Shown here piece after piece: positions 36,436 through 44,936 of a stretch of DNA of 64,000 nt. The DNA is from Marinifilum_A sediminis (GTDB lineage: Bacteria; Bacteroidota; Bacteroidia; Bacteroidales; Marinifilaceae): NCBI GenBank assembly GCA_947496465.1, contig CANMCX010000015.1, positions 24,846 through 88,845 on the forward strand. Reading direction: 5' to 3'. The notes beneath the pieces are model-generated. The model saw only the letters and a program-made list of their open reading frames with translations. It was not told the origin of the DNA and ran no database searches. A program made the translations under genes and the position numbers. Every line of letters begins with the position of its first letter. Position 1 is the stretch's first letter.

Positions 36436-37437
36436 TTACATACCTGCAGCTTGGTTTGCCGTAATTGCAACCAAGTTTACAATATCACTTACAGAACAAC
36501 CTCTTGACAAATCGTTAATTGGAGCAGCCATACCCTGTAATACAGGACCTACAGCTTCAGCACCAGCCAAACGTTGTACCAATTTGTATGAAATGTTACC
36601 TACCTCTAAAGTTGGGAATACCAATACGTTTGCTTTACCTGCAACCTCACTGTTAGGAGCTTTTTTAGCACCAATTGCCTCAACAATTGCTGCATCTGCT
36701 TGCATTTCACCATCAATTTGAAATTCAGGAGCCATTTCTTTAGCTAAACGAGTTGCTTCAACAACTTTATCAACCATTTCGTGTTTTCCCGATCCCATTG
36801 TTGAGAAGCTAAGCATTGCAACTCTAGGTTCCATTTCAGCAATTGCCTTAGTTGTTTTTGCTGTAGCAACTGCAATCTCAGCCAACTCGCTAGCTGTTGG
36901 GTTTGGATGAACAGCACAGTCAGCAAATACCATCATACCATCGTTACCATAGTTCTTATCTTTCAAAATCATAATGAAAGCACCAGAAACTACAGAAATA
37001 CCAGGCATTGTTTTCACAATCTGAAATGCTGGACGTAATACATCACCGGTAGCATTTAATGCTCCTGCAACTTCACCATCAGCATCACCTGCTTTAATCA
37101 TTAAGGTTGCCAAATAAAGAGGATCCTGGATTACTTCCATTGCCTTCTCCATTGTCATTCCCTTCTTCTTTCTTAATTCAACCAAAATTTCAGCATACGC
37201 TTCCATTTTGTCATGACTTTTAGGATCGACAATTGTTGCTTTGTCAATATTTTTCAATCCTAAACGAGTAGCTTCACTCTTAACTTCTTCTGGAGCTCCA
37301 ATTAAAATAATTTGAGCAATTCCTTCTTCTAAAAGAATATCAGTCGCTTGTAAAGTTCTCTCCTCTGTTCCTTCTGGAAGAACAATAGTTTTGTTGTGCA
37401 ATTTGGCGTTCGCCTTAATTTTCTGCAATAAGTCCAT
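36436..37437 (-). CDS. pta: Phosphate acetyltransferase
   Basis: 333 residues, the short catalytic-domain-only form of Pta (no N-terminal regulatory domains). Motifs: VLPEGTEERTLQA, GDADGEVAGALNAT, MVFADCAVHPNPTASELAE, MLSFSTMGSGKHE, DAAIVEAIGAKKAP and VFPTLEVGNISYKL. It converts acetyl-CoA and phosphate to acetyl phosphate. It is first in the pta-ackA operon. A TAAATTTG box lies on the minus strand at 37486-37479, a plausible -7 promoter element. Confidence 0.95.
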   Translation of the reverse strand: MDLLQKIKANAKLHNKTIVLPEGTEERTLQATDILLEEGIAQIILIGAPEEVKSEATRLGLKNIDKATIVDPKSHDKMEAYAEILVELRKKKGMTMEKAMEVIQDPLYLATLMIKAGDADGEVAGALNATGDVLRPAFQIVKTMPGISVVSGAFIMILKDKNYGNDGMMVFADCAVHPNPTASELAEIAVATAKTTKAIAEMEPRVAMLSFSTMGSGKHEMVDKVVEATRLAKEMAPEFQIDGEMQADAAIVEAIGAKKAPNSEVAGKANVLVFPTLEVGNISYKLVQRLAGAEAVGPVLQGMAAPINDLSRGCSVSDIVNLVAITANQAAGM

Positions 37438-37478
37438 TGGTGGTCAATATATTAATCCGTTTTGTAATCTCGACATTG

Positions 37479-37486
37479 CAAATTTA
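37479..37486 (-). promoter_or_regulatory. Possible -7 box of the pta-ackA operon
   Basis: TAAATTTG on the minus strand matches TAnnTTTG, 42 bases before the pta ATG. No strong -33 TTTG was seen at the right distance. Confidence 0.45.
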
Positions 37487-37656
37487 GGAATAAAACGTAA
37501 ACTTTAGATTTCTAAATTCATAATTTTTGTCAGTTTTTAGGTCAAACAATTAATAAATATTCATTCTTGATAAGATTAAATATTAAAATAAAAATGTAAT
37601 TTCATTTGATGTAAAACTAAATCACACACATACACTCAAAAACACAGCAATTACAT

Positions 37657-40620
37657 ATGAACTCGTCCAATTTAAATGATAAATTTCAGCAATTACAAAA
37701 TCGAATCTCTGGTGAAGTATTAAGGGATCAGAGCAGCAGGTTAATTTACTCAACGGATGCTTCAGCTTATAAAGTGATGCCTTTAGCTGTTGTATATCCT
37801 AAAGATGAGTCCGATATTAAGCATTTAATTCAATTTGCTAACAAGGAAAAGTTATCGTTGATTCCAAGAGCTGCGGGAACTTCACTTGCCGGACAAGTTG
37901 TAGGAAATGGAATTGTAGTTGATATCTCGAAGTATTTTACCAATATCATTGAATTAAATACCGAAGAAAAATGGGTTAGAGTTCAACCTGGAGTAATTTT
38001 AGATGAGCTCAATCTTTATTTAAAGGAGTACAATCTATTTTTTGGACCTGAGACCTCAACAAGTGGAAGATGTATGTTAGGTGGAATGCTTGGAAACAAT
38101 TCCTGTGGTTCTCATTCTATAATATATGGTAGTACGCGTGATCATACGCAGGAAGTAACAGCCTATTTAAGTGATGGATCAAAAACGGTTTTTAGTCCTT
38201 TAAACAATGAGGAATTTGCACTAAAGTGTAATGCAAAATCAGGAATTGAAGCAAATGTCTACAATAATATAAGAGATTTACTTTCAAATAAGGATAATCA
38301 GGAAGCCATACGAAAAGAATATCCTGATCCAGCAATTAAAAGAAGAAATACAGGATATGCCATTGATCTTTTATTGGAATCAGAACCATTTACTCCCAAT
38401 ACCGAAGATTTTAATTTTAGTAAATTATTGGCAGGATCAGAAGGAACTTTGGCATTCACTACCGAAATTAAATTGAACCTTGTACCGGCTCCACCTAAAG
38501 AGAAAGCATTGATTTGTGCTCATTTTGAAAGTTTAGAAGAATCCATAAAAGGCAATCTTATAGCTTTAAAATACAAACCTGGTGCAGTGGAATTAATGGA
38601 TGATCAAATCCTAAAACTAACCGAAGGCAATATCACACAAGCAAAAAACAGGTTCTTTTTAAAGGATAAGCCAGGCGCACTACTTATTATTGAGTTTGCA
38701 AGAGAAAGTATGGATGAAATTGAATCCATTGCAAATAAAATGGAAACCGAATTTAAAAGTAACAATTTGGGTTATCATTTTCCTCTTGTCACAGGATCAG
38801 AGAACATAGCCAGAGTTTGGGATTTGCGAAAGTCAGCATTGGGAGTTCTCTCTAACATGCAAGGAGATGCCAAACCAGTTTCCTTAATAGAAGATACTTC
38901 GGTTACCCCTGAGGTTTTATACGATTATATTACTGATTTTAAGGAATTGATGAAAAAGCATGAAATAAGTTGCGTCTTTCATGCTCACATTGGTAGTGGT
39001 GAAATTCATTTACGACCCGTTTTAAATTTAAAGGATAAGATCGATCAGGAAAAATTTCATGCAATTGGTTTGGATTCAGCCAAATTAGTAAAGAAATACA
39101 AAGGCTCTTTAAGTGGTGAACATGGCGATGGAAGATTACGCGGTGAATTCATTCCGGTAATGATAGGCGAACAGAACTATCAACTTTTACGTGAAATTAA
39201 GCAGGCTTGGGATCCTAACAATATTTTCAATCCGGGTAAGATTGTGGATACACCCAAAATGAATACTCACCTGCGCTACGAGCCAAACCAAATTACAAAA
39301 GAGATAGACACCTATTTCGATTTCTCAGCAGATATGGGAATTGTTCGTGCAACAGAACGTTGCAATGGTTCCGGAGATTGTCGAAATACTCATATTACAG
39401 GTAAAGCTCTTTGTCCGAGTTACCAGGCTAGCTTAGATGAAAAATTAAGCACCAGAGCAAGAGCCAATTTGTTCCGTGAATTCCTCACCAACTCCGACAA
39501 AAAAAATCCTTTTAATCACAAAGAGCTTTATGATATTTTGGATATGTGTTTATCCTGCAAAGCGTGTAAGTCTGAATGTCCTTCGAATGTAGATATGGCA
39601 AAACTAAAAGCCGAATTCTTACAACAATATTACGATTCTAATCCCATTCCTTTACGCAGTAAATTAATTGCAAACATCAGTAAAATAAATAAACTTGGAA
39701 GTTATGCCCCTACTCTTTTCAATTTTGTAAACCAACATCCTGTAATAGGCAACTTAGTGAAAAGTAACTTAGGATTTGCCAAAGAAAGAAGCATTCCTAA
39801 ATTGCACAAAACAACTCTTAAAAAATGGCACAATAAAAAGTACCCCTCTCAATCTCCCCTGAAAGGGAGACTTTCATCCCAGAATAAAGTTAAGACAGTA
39901 TATTTATTTGCTGATGAGTTTACCAATTACAACGACACTCCAATAGGAATCAAAACAGTTCAACTTTTAAATAAACTTGGCTATGAAGTTGTAATACCTA
40001 AGCATGCAGAAAGCGGAAGAACTTATCTGTCGAAAGGATTGGTTAAAAAAGCCAAGTTTTTGGCAATTAAAAATGTCACACTACTTAAAGATTTGATAAC
40101 TGATAAAACACCATTAATAGGAATTGAACCGTCTGCCACTCTCACTTTCAGAGATGAATACATCGATTTGGTTCCAGATAACTTAAGAGAGTATGCAAAA
40201 CAACTTGCCTCAAATACTTTTATGATAGAAGAATTTCTACAGAAGGAAATGCAAAAAGGAAACATTAAAAAAGATCAGTTTACCGATAAAGAAAAACAAG
40301 TAAAATTTCATGCACATTGCTATCAAAAATCATTGGCATCTTCTGCTCCAATAAAAGAAATACTCAATTTTCCTGAAAACTATTCTGCTATTGAAATACA
40401 ATCGGGATGTTGTGGAATGGCAGGATCATTCGGATATGAAAAAGAACATTACGATTTAAGTAAAAAAGTTGGTGAACTGATTCTTCTTCCGGAAGTAAGA
40501 CAAACTCCACAATCCATTATAATTGCTGCATCCGGCACCTCCTGTCGTCATCAAATTAAAGATGAAGCAGATCGTGATGCAATGCATCCTGTTGAAATTT
40601 TATTTGAAGCGTTGGAATAA
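37657..40620 (+). CDS. FAD-linked D-2-hydroxyacid dehydrogenase fused to Fe-S and CCG domains
   Basis: 987 residues, in the fused GlcD/Fe-S/GlpC-like arrangement of YdiJ-type enzymes. FAD_binding_4 (about 45-185, with PRAAGTSLAGQVVG and GGMLGNNSCGSHS) is followed by the C-terminal FAD oxidase cap (about 280-540, HIGSGEIHLRP, SGEHGDGRLRGEF). Two ferredoxin-like clusters follow (CNGSGDC near 568, CLSCKACKSECPS near 630), then a CCG domain (SGCCGMAGSFG near 917). D-lactate or D-2-hydroxyglutarate is the likely substrate. Within the linker at residues about 727-745 a repeat-like motif is embedded in the coding sequence. Confidence 0.88.
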   Translation: MNSSNLNDKFQQLQNRISGEVLRDQSSRLIYSTDASAYKVMPLAVVYPKDESDIKHLIQFANKEKLSLIPRAAGTSLAGQVVGNGIVVDISKYFTNIIELNTEEKWVRVQPGVILDELNLYLKEYNLFFGPETSTSGRCMLGGMLGNNSCGSHSIIYGSTRDHTQEVTAYLSDGSKTVFSPLNNEEFALKCNAKSGIEANVYNNIRDLLSNKDNQEAIRKEYPDPAIKRRNTGYAIDLLLESEPFTPNTEDFNFSKLLAGSEGTLAFTTEIKLNLVPAPPKEKALICAHFESLEESIKGNLIALKYKPGAVELMDDQILKLTEGNITQAKNRFFLKDKPGALLIIEFARESMDEIESIANKMETEFKSNNLGYHFPLVTGSENIARVWDLRKSALGVLSNMQGDAKPVSLIEDTSVTPEVLYDYITDFKELMKKHEISCVFHAHIGSGEIHLRPVLNLKDKIDQEKFHAIGLDSAKLVKKYKGSLSGEHGDGRLRGEFIPVMIGEQNYQLLREIKQAWDPNNIFNPGKIVDTPKMNTHLRYEPNQITKEIDTYFDFSADMGIVRATERCNGSGDCRNTHITGKALCPSYQASLDEKLSTRARANLFREFLTNSDKKNPFNHKELYDILDMCLSCKACKSECPSNVDMAKLKAEFLQQYYDSNPIPLRSKLIANISKINKLGSYAPTLFNFVNQHPVIGNLVKSNLGFAKERSIPKLHKTTLKKWHNKKYPSQSPLKGRLSSQNKVKTVYLFADEFTNYNDTPIGIKTVQLLNKLGYEVVIPKHAESGRTYLSKGLVKKAKFLAIKNVTLLKDLITDKTPLIGIEPSATLTFRDEYIDLVPDNLREYAKQLASNTFMIEEFLQKEMQKGNIKKDQFTDKEKQVKFHAHCYQKSLASSAPIKEILNFPENYSAIEIQSGCCGMAGSFGYEKEHYDLSKKVGELILLPEVRQTPQSIIIAASGTSCRHQIKDEADRDAMHPVEILFEALE
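39841..39880. repeat. Small palindromic element inside the dehydrogenase gene
   Basis: TCTCCC (39853-39858), CTGAAA loop, GGGAGA (39865-39870) within CCCTCTCAATCTCCCCTG. Small elements of this look are often seen between genes in Bacteroidota. Here it is in frame and encodes SPLKGRLSS in a variable linker, so it may be a repeat that jumped into a coding region. Inference from memory of such elements, not from comparison. Confidence 0.4.
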
Positions 40621-40751
40621 AACCTATAGTTAGAACAAGTTTGTAATGGATGAAAGGCATTTAGAATCATCCTTGTGCAATAAAAACTTCTAATGATTGG
40701 AGAATTCCTTACTACCTGAATAAAATCTTTTATCAGTACAATAAAATGGAA

Positions 40752-40961
40752 TACAAGTAAGAAAAATACTCTAAAAGTGAAGGGAAATCCTTCCCAAGTA
40801 AGAGAAAATCAGACAAGAATGGAGGAAAAAGGCAAAAAGCCGGGGAAAACACAAAAAAGCGACAGAAAGTCACACAGAGGTACGGGGAATTACTAAAAAG
40901 CTAGGGGGAACTGCTCAAAAGTGATAGAAAGACTGAAAAAATGAACTGAAGAACAGATTTT
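40752..40961. repeat. Second degenerate tandem repeat, 21-bp period, about 10 units
   Basis: Units begin at 40752, 40773, 40794, 40815, 40836, 40857, 40878, 40899, 40920 and 40941, each 21 bases with no indel. The common features are an AAGT-like start, a purine-rich centre (GGGGAAAA) and an AAAA end. One plus-strand frame reads as degenerate heptapeptides rich in Gly, Lys and Glu, interrupted by stops, so it is not a gene. The surrounding gap 40621-41002 holds nothing else. Confidence 0.75.
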
Positions 40962-41002
40962 TAAAATGAAAAACCTTATAAAAATAACAATTTAATTCAC
41001 CT

Positions 41003-41569
41003 CTATTTGGGAAGTAAGTTCTTTAATGAGATAACCGTTGCAAACTCTTCATGTAAACTTGCCAAAGCAGTATCATGAATCAATTGTGCTGCATATTTTT
41101 CACCATTCACTCCTACTTTATCAAAAGTTGCGATGGCATCTTCAATCAAGTAAGTTTCGTATCCAAAATTACCAGCCATTCGTGTTGTGGTTGAAATGCA
41201 GTGGTCTGTTGTTAAACCGACAATCACCAATCTCTTTATCCCCTTATCATCGAGTTGCTGTTTCAAATTCGTTCCAATAAATGCAGAATTTACATTCTTT
41301 TTAATGATTGGTTCTCCAGTCTTTGGCTGAGTCAACTCCAAAAATTCATTGCCGGGATTGCCGGGTGCTAAAGGTGATTCAGGAGTTGTTGAACAATGTT
41401 GTACGTGATACAAAGGCAAACTTTTCAATCTCCAAATTTCCAATAATTTGGCAGCATTATCCTCTGCATCAACATTGTTTCTCCCACCACCCCAATATTC
41501 AATATCCTCAAATCCTTGCTGAAGGTCGATCAAAAGAAGAGCCGTTGTATTATCAATAGTTAGTTTCAT
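41003..41569 (-). CDS. Cysteine hydrolase, isochorismatase family
   Basis: 188 residues from the ATG at 41569 (KLTIDNTTALLLIDLQQGF); an upstream in-frame start at 41605 adds a non-family leader. The catalytic triad of the family is visible: Asp in LLLIDLQQGF, Lys in IIKKNVNSAF, and Cys in VGLTTDHCISTT. Members hydrolyse isochorismate, nicotinamide or other amides; the substrate here is unknown. It begins 64 bases after thiD on the same strand, so it may share the TPP-regulated transcript. Confidence 0.85.
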   Translation of the reverse strand: MKLTIDNTTALLLIDLQQGFEDIEYWGGGRNNVDAEDNAAKLLEIWRLKSLPLYHVQHCSTTPESPLAPGNPGNEFLELTQPKTGEPIIKKNVNSAFIGTNLKQQLDDKGIKRLVIVGLTTDHCISTTTRMAGNFGYETYLIEDAIATFDKVGVNGEKYAAQLIHDTALASLHEEFATVISLKNLLPK

Positions 41570-41633
41570 AGGATTCTCATTAATATGGACTGAAAAGATA
41601 CCCAAAAGTTAATTAATTATCAGAAAAAACTGA

Positions 41634-42443
41634 TTATTCCCAAAACTTATAAAAATGTTTTACTGCTCCGTGTCCTTGTCCTATTTCATAATCAGCACCA
41701 GCTTTTATTGCTTCATTAATATATCTTTTTGCTTGTAAAGCTGCTGATTGCAAATCATATCCCCTTGCTAAAAAAGCGGCAAAAGCAGATGACATGGTAC
41801 AACCTGTTCCGTGAGTATTTACTGAATCTATTTTGTTAGATTTCATTTCCAATCTCTCTTGATTTTCAAAATCGTAAAATACATCGATTAACTCAGAACT
41901 ATTCATATGTCCAGCTTTCAGTAAAACAGATACCTTGTATTCATTAGCTAGTTCTTTTGCACAGTTCAAAACATCAGCGTGCGATTTTATCTTCGAACCA
42001 CTCAACACTTCAACTTCAGGAATATTTGGAGTTATCACTCTTACTTTAGGAATTAAATCATTTTTCAACGCATCAATTGCCTCATTTTTCAACAATGCAT
42101 CACCTGATGTAGCAAGCATTACCGGATCAAGAACTACATTTCGAACTTCATACCTGCTAAGTATTTTACTTACTCTACGAATTATATCCGAAGAATGCAA
42201 CATCCCGATTTTTATGGCATCAGCACCGATATCCGATAAAACTGATTCGATTTGTTCTTCCAAAATATTTCCTGGAATTGGAAATACATTACTTACGCCT
42301 AAGGTATTCTGAACAGTTATAGCTGTAATTGCCGTAGTAGTAAAACATCCACAAGCCGAAATGGTTTTAATATCAGCCTGAATTCCGGCGCCGCCTCCAG
42401 AATCACTTCCTGCAATACTTAGAACTGTCTTGTATTTTTTCAT
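41634..42443 (-). CDS. thiD: Hydroxymethylpyrimidine/phosphomethylpyrimidine kinase
   Basis: 269 residues of the ThiD family. It phosphorylates HMP to HMP-P and HMP-PP for thiamin synthesis. Motifs are AGSDSGGGAGIQADIKTI (substrate lid), TVQNTLGV, DPVMLATSGDALL, KAGHM and VNTHGTGCTMSSAFAAF (anion hole and ATP site). The transcript upstream carries a TPP riboswitch (42619-42704) and a terminator hairpin (42558-42589), so expression should fall when thiamin pyrophosphate is abundant. Confidence 0.94.
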   Translation of the reverse strand: MKKYKTVLSIAGSDSGGGAGIQADIKTISACGCFTTTAITAITVQNTLGVSNVFPIPGNILEEQIESVLSDIGADAIKIGMLHSSDIIRRVSKILSRYEVRNVVLDPVMLATSGDALLKNEAIDALKNDLIPKVRVITPNIPEVEVLSGSKIKSHADVLNCAKELANEYKVSVLLKAGHMNSSELIDVFYDFENQERLEMKSNKIDSVNTHGTGCTMSSAFAAFLARGYDLQSAALQAKRYINEAIKAGADYEIGQGHGAVKHFYKFWE

Positions 42444-42557
42444 TTCTTTATTTTTTCATGTTACAATCAGCTGTAACTTACCATACGTTAAAAATCCTTC
42501 TTGTGTGTGAGTTAATAGTTATTTATTATTAGACAATTCACACTTAAATTTTAGCAT

Positions 42558-42589
42558 AAAAAAACCGCTTCGTACAAAACGAAACGGTT
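42558..42589 (-). terminator. Attenuator terminator of the TPP riboswitch
   Basis: On the minus strand AACCGTTTCG (42589-42580) pairs with CGAAGCGGTT (42572-42563), one G-T pair, followed by Ts. It lies between the aptamer and thiD, as expected for a transcription-terminating riboswitch. Confidence 0.8.
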
Positions 42590-42618
42590 CAATCTATATT
42601 ATATTTATTCTATCATAT

Positions 42619-42704
42619 GAATCGTTTCCCTACGCTACAATTATGCAGATCAGGTAAAGGGTAAAATCTCAGCCTGAATAACAATTCAAGCACTCCTAAC
42701 GGAG
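42619..42704 (-). promoter_or_regulatory. TPP (THI-box) riboswitch upstream of thiD
   Basis: Read on the minus strand, 42704 to 42619 contains GGAGTGCTTG, then CTGAGATTTTACCCTTT and ACCTGATCTG, then GTAGCGTAGGGAAACG. These are the THI-box signatures: CUGAGA, ACCUGAU-CUG, and the GCGUAGGGAA closing segment. The CGTT and AACG ends can pair as P1. TPP binding would favour the terminator at 42589-42558. Confidence 0.93.
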
Positions 42705-42707
42705 AAA

Positions 42708-42715
42708 CAAAGATA
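42708..42715 (-). promoter_or_regulatory. -7 promoter box of the thiD transcript
   Basis: TATCTTTG on the minus strand (42715-42708) matches TAnnTTTG and would start the RNA just at the first base of the riboswitch. No clear -33 element. Confidence 0.55.
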
Positions 42716-42745
42716 AAATTATTTTACCAATGCCATTCTATTCAT

Positions 42746-43084
42746 TTAATAATATCCTTCCACAAAATACTTTGCAGGATCTTTCCAAATTTTATTTTTA
42801 TAAAGTTGGTTTTCTCTAATAGCTGCAGTTACATGTAGAGCAACTCCTATTATTTCTTGTCCAACGGTAAGTGACTCCGTTTTATAACTTAAGTCACCCA
42901 ATTTAATTTCCTTAGCATCATCTTCTATATCAAACAAAACAACTTGCTTCTGTTGTTTATTGAAAGGTGCATTCTCTTTTTTAAATTGTTCCCAATTTTT
43001 CAAATAATCATCTTCAAATTTCACTTGCCCCATAAGGCTTGTTGCAAATATTAGAAGTGACAAAAGACTAAATATTGCTTTCAT
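42746..43084 (-). CDS. Small secreted protein of unknown function
   Basis: 112 residues with a signal peptide (about 1-19, ending LMGQ). The mature part is mixed: a charged segment (KNWEQFKKENAPFNKQQKQ), then VVLFDIEDDAKEIKLGDLSYK and SLTVGQEIIGVALHVTAAIRENQLYKNKIW. No Cys beyond the signal and no family known to me. It stands alone upstream of the thiD riboswitch. Confidence 0.6.
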   Translation of the reverse strand: MKAIFSLLSLLIFATSLMGQVKFEDDYLKNWEQFKKENAPFNKQQKQVVLFDIEDDAKEIKLGDLSYKTESLTVGQEIIGVALHVTAAIRENQLYKNKIWKDPAKYFVEGYY

Positions 43085-43153
43085 AAGTTCAATTTCTACA
43101 AATTATGTTATAAATATATAGAAAATCAATATAGAAAACAATAAAAGAATCAA

Positions 43154-43380
43154 TTAATATATCCAGTCAAGTAGTTGCACCTTATCTATTATTAGTTTTT
43201 TAAGAGCACCTCTCATTGTTTCAAAATGAGGACAAGCATAACCGATAAGATTGCCATTTTTTATGCATGAAGCCATAGCTATAATAGCTGCTCCTTTTTC
43301 AATCATCATTTTAGCTCTTGAAACCGATTTTTTACCAGATCAACCTCAACAGCTTACAAATCCAATAATATCAGTAGATA
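43154..43380 (-). pseudogene. Decayed CGGC-domain gene
   Basis: On the minus strand a reading frame ending at TAA 43156-43154 gives DIIGFVSC-stop-G-stop-SGKKSVSRAKMMIEKGA and then IIAMASCIKNGNLIGYACPHFETM. This matches the CGGC-domain family, whose motif CGGCPGK is here C-TGA-G-TGA-SGK. The two TGA codons lie at 43348-43346 and 43342-43340. The N-terminal part (about 45 residues) is absent. The remaining sequence is otherwise well conserved, which suggests recent loss. Confidence 0.82.
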
Positions 43381-43451
43381 CATTCTTTAATAAATAACAA
43401 AACAAACACACCAACCTATTATTTTACAGCTCCTAATTCGCTAATTCACAA

Positions 43452-44678
43452 TTAACTTTCATTAAAAAAATCAGCTACCTTTTCAAACACAAGATTTAAA
43501 CTATCCATCACCTTTTCTGAATCAACTTTAGAAGTGGGAAAAGGATTTTCATGTGTGTAATCATAATCAAAATCAATCTCCTCAACCTTAATATTAATCT
43601 TTCTAGAGGCTCCCTTTAAAGTATTTTCTATTTCATAAGAAGGGAAAACAGTATCTGCTTTTAATGCTAAAGCATAAATCTCCTTTTCTACTTTCCCAAA
43701 CAAAGCTTCTCTAAAATCTCTCATTCGATTATATTCTAACATGGCATGAAAAACTTTTCCTTCCAAATGATCCTCTTCAATATAATGGCGTAAAAGACCA
43801 TCTTTCTTTAAAAAACTATTAAAATGCTCGACTAGATAAGAATATAAGGCGACATTTGCCTCTGAATCCAAAATAAATTTAGAAACTGGCGATAATCGAT
43901 TAAAAACAGCTCCACTACAAAATAAACACAATTTTACTCCTTTAAAATAATTTTTATAATTCGACAACTTCAAAATCTCAGCAAGTAATCCACCTATAGA
44001 ATAAGCAAAAATATTAAAAGAAAAATCCTTATCAATTAATTCATGTTTACCATCTTTGCATTCCTCAATAAATTGAATAATATCGTAATATGTTTGTAAG
44101 CCCGACCAAATAAATCTTTGTGGCATAGAATGAAGACGCATGCTAATAGCTACATTTGATAAGGATGAACCAATAATATTTGGAAATCGATTCCTTCGAT
44201 TTTTACTCAATTCAAACATTGCTTTTTTATCACTCCAATACTTTGGTGCTCGTTGCATATGAAAAGCTATAGGGAAGAAAACAACCGCACTTTGAGTTCT
44301 TTCACAAATCTCCTGCCCCCATGGTAAATACTTATCCCAAGTTTTTTCATTGAATCCATGAAAAACAAATGTGACTTTTTTAACAAGACTATTCCCTTTG
44401 GGCTTTAGGATATTGTACTTGAAATTTTGATTTTCATCAACAACGGTATCTTCTACATGTACGTCATCTTGTATCGAACCAATTTCATTATATTGTAATA
44501 TACTTTCCTTAAAATCCAGCAAATGCTTTGCACAATGATATTCCGACTTTCCAGGTAAAATATCATGAGCAGTTGAATGAAAATTAAGGCAATGTAACTC
44601 CAAATCATTTACTTCAGTTTTTAACTCTCTTTGGATAAATGCCTCTTTTAATTTCAACAGACGATTTGAATAATTCAT
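43452..44678 (-). CDS. Alpha/beta-hydrolase-fold protein of unknown function (possibly DUF6051)
   Basis: 408 residues. The central core has a hydrolase-like strand VTFVFHGFNEKTW, FFPIAFHMQRAP, and a nucleophile-elbow-like FAYSIGGLLAE (A-x-S-x-G-G, near 218). The N-terminal 100 residues and the late LALKADTVFPSYEIE and DYDYTHENPFP segments look family specific. I recall a Bacteroidota family of similar layout (DUF6051) but cannot confirm it. Substrate unknown; no operon partner. Confidence 0.65.
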   Translation of the reverse strand: MNYSNRLLKLKEAFIQRELKTEVNDLELHCLNFHSTAHDILPGKSEYHCAKHLLDFKESILQYNEIGSIQDDVHVEDTVVDENQNFKYNILKPKGNSLVKKVTFVFHGFNEKTWDKYLPWGQEICERTQSAVVFFPIAFHMQRAPKYWSDKKAMFELSKNRRNRFPNIIGSSLSNVAISMRLHSMPQRFIWSGLQTYYDIIQFIEECKDGKHELIDKDFSFNIFAYSIGGLLAEILKLSNYKNYFKGVKLCLFCSGAVFNRLSPVSKFILDSEANVALYSYLVEHFNSFLKKDGLLRHYIEEDHLEGKVFHAMLEYNRMRDFREALFGKVEKEIYALALKADTVFPSYEIENTLKGASRKINIKVEEIDFDYDYTHENPFPTSKVDSEKVMDSLNLVFEKVADFFNES

Positions 44679-44909
44679 AATAAAGTATTTATATATTCAA
44701 TACACCCTATGGATAGATTTTGAAATGAAACTAAATAAAATCAAATTGATTAAAACCTCCACATTAATAGACTTTTTGTCTTTTTAATACATTACAAAGT
44801 GACCGTGTTTTACTACCAATTCATAGAGCATAGCGTTTATCAAAACTAATAATTAGTTCTTGATGTACGAAATTCTTAGGTGAAATTCTCAACAACAGTT
44901 CAATTGGAT

Positions 44910-44917
44910 TACCTTTG
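44910..44917 (+). promoter_or_regulatory. -7 promoter box of the helicase operon
   Basis: TACCTTTG at 44910-44917 matches TAnnTTTG and lies 19 bases before the ATG at 44937. It argues against the upstream GTG start at 44880. No clear -33 element. Confidence 0.55.
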
Positions 44918-44936
44918 TAAATTCACATTTTTAATT

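Noticed and set aside
43340..43348. Selenocysteine at the TGA codons of the CGGC-like sequence
   Set aside because: One TGA replaces a Gly position, the N-terminal half of the gene is missing, and no selenocysteine genes or SECIS-like hairpin were seen. Decay is the simpler reading.
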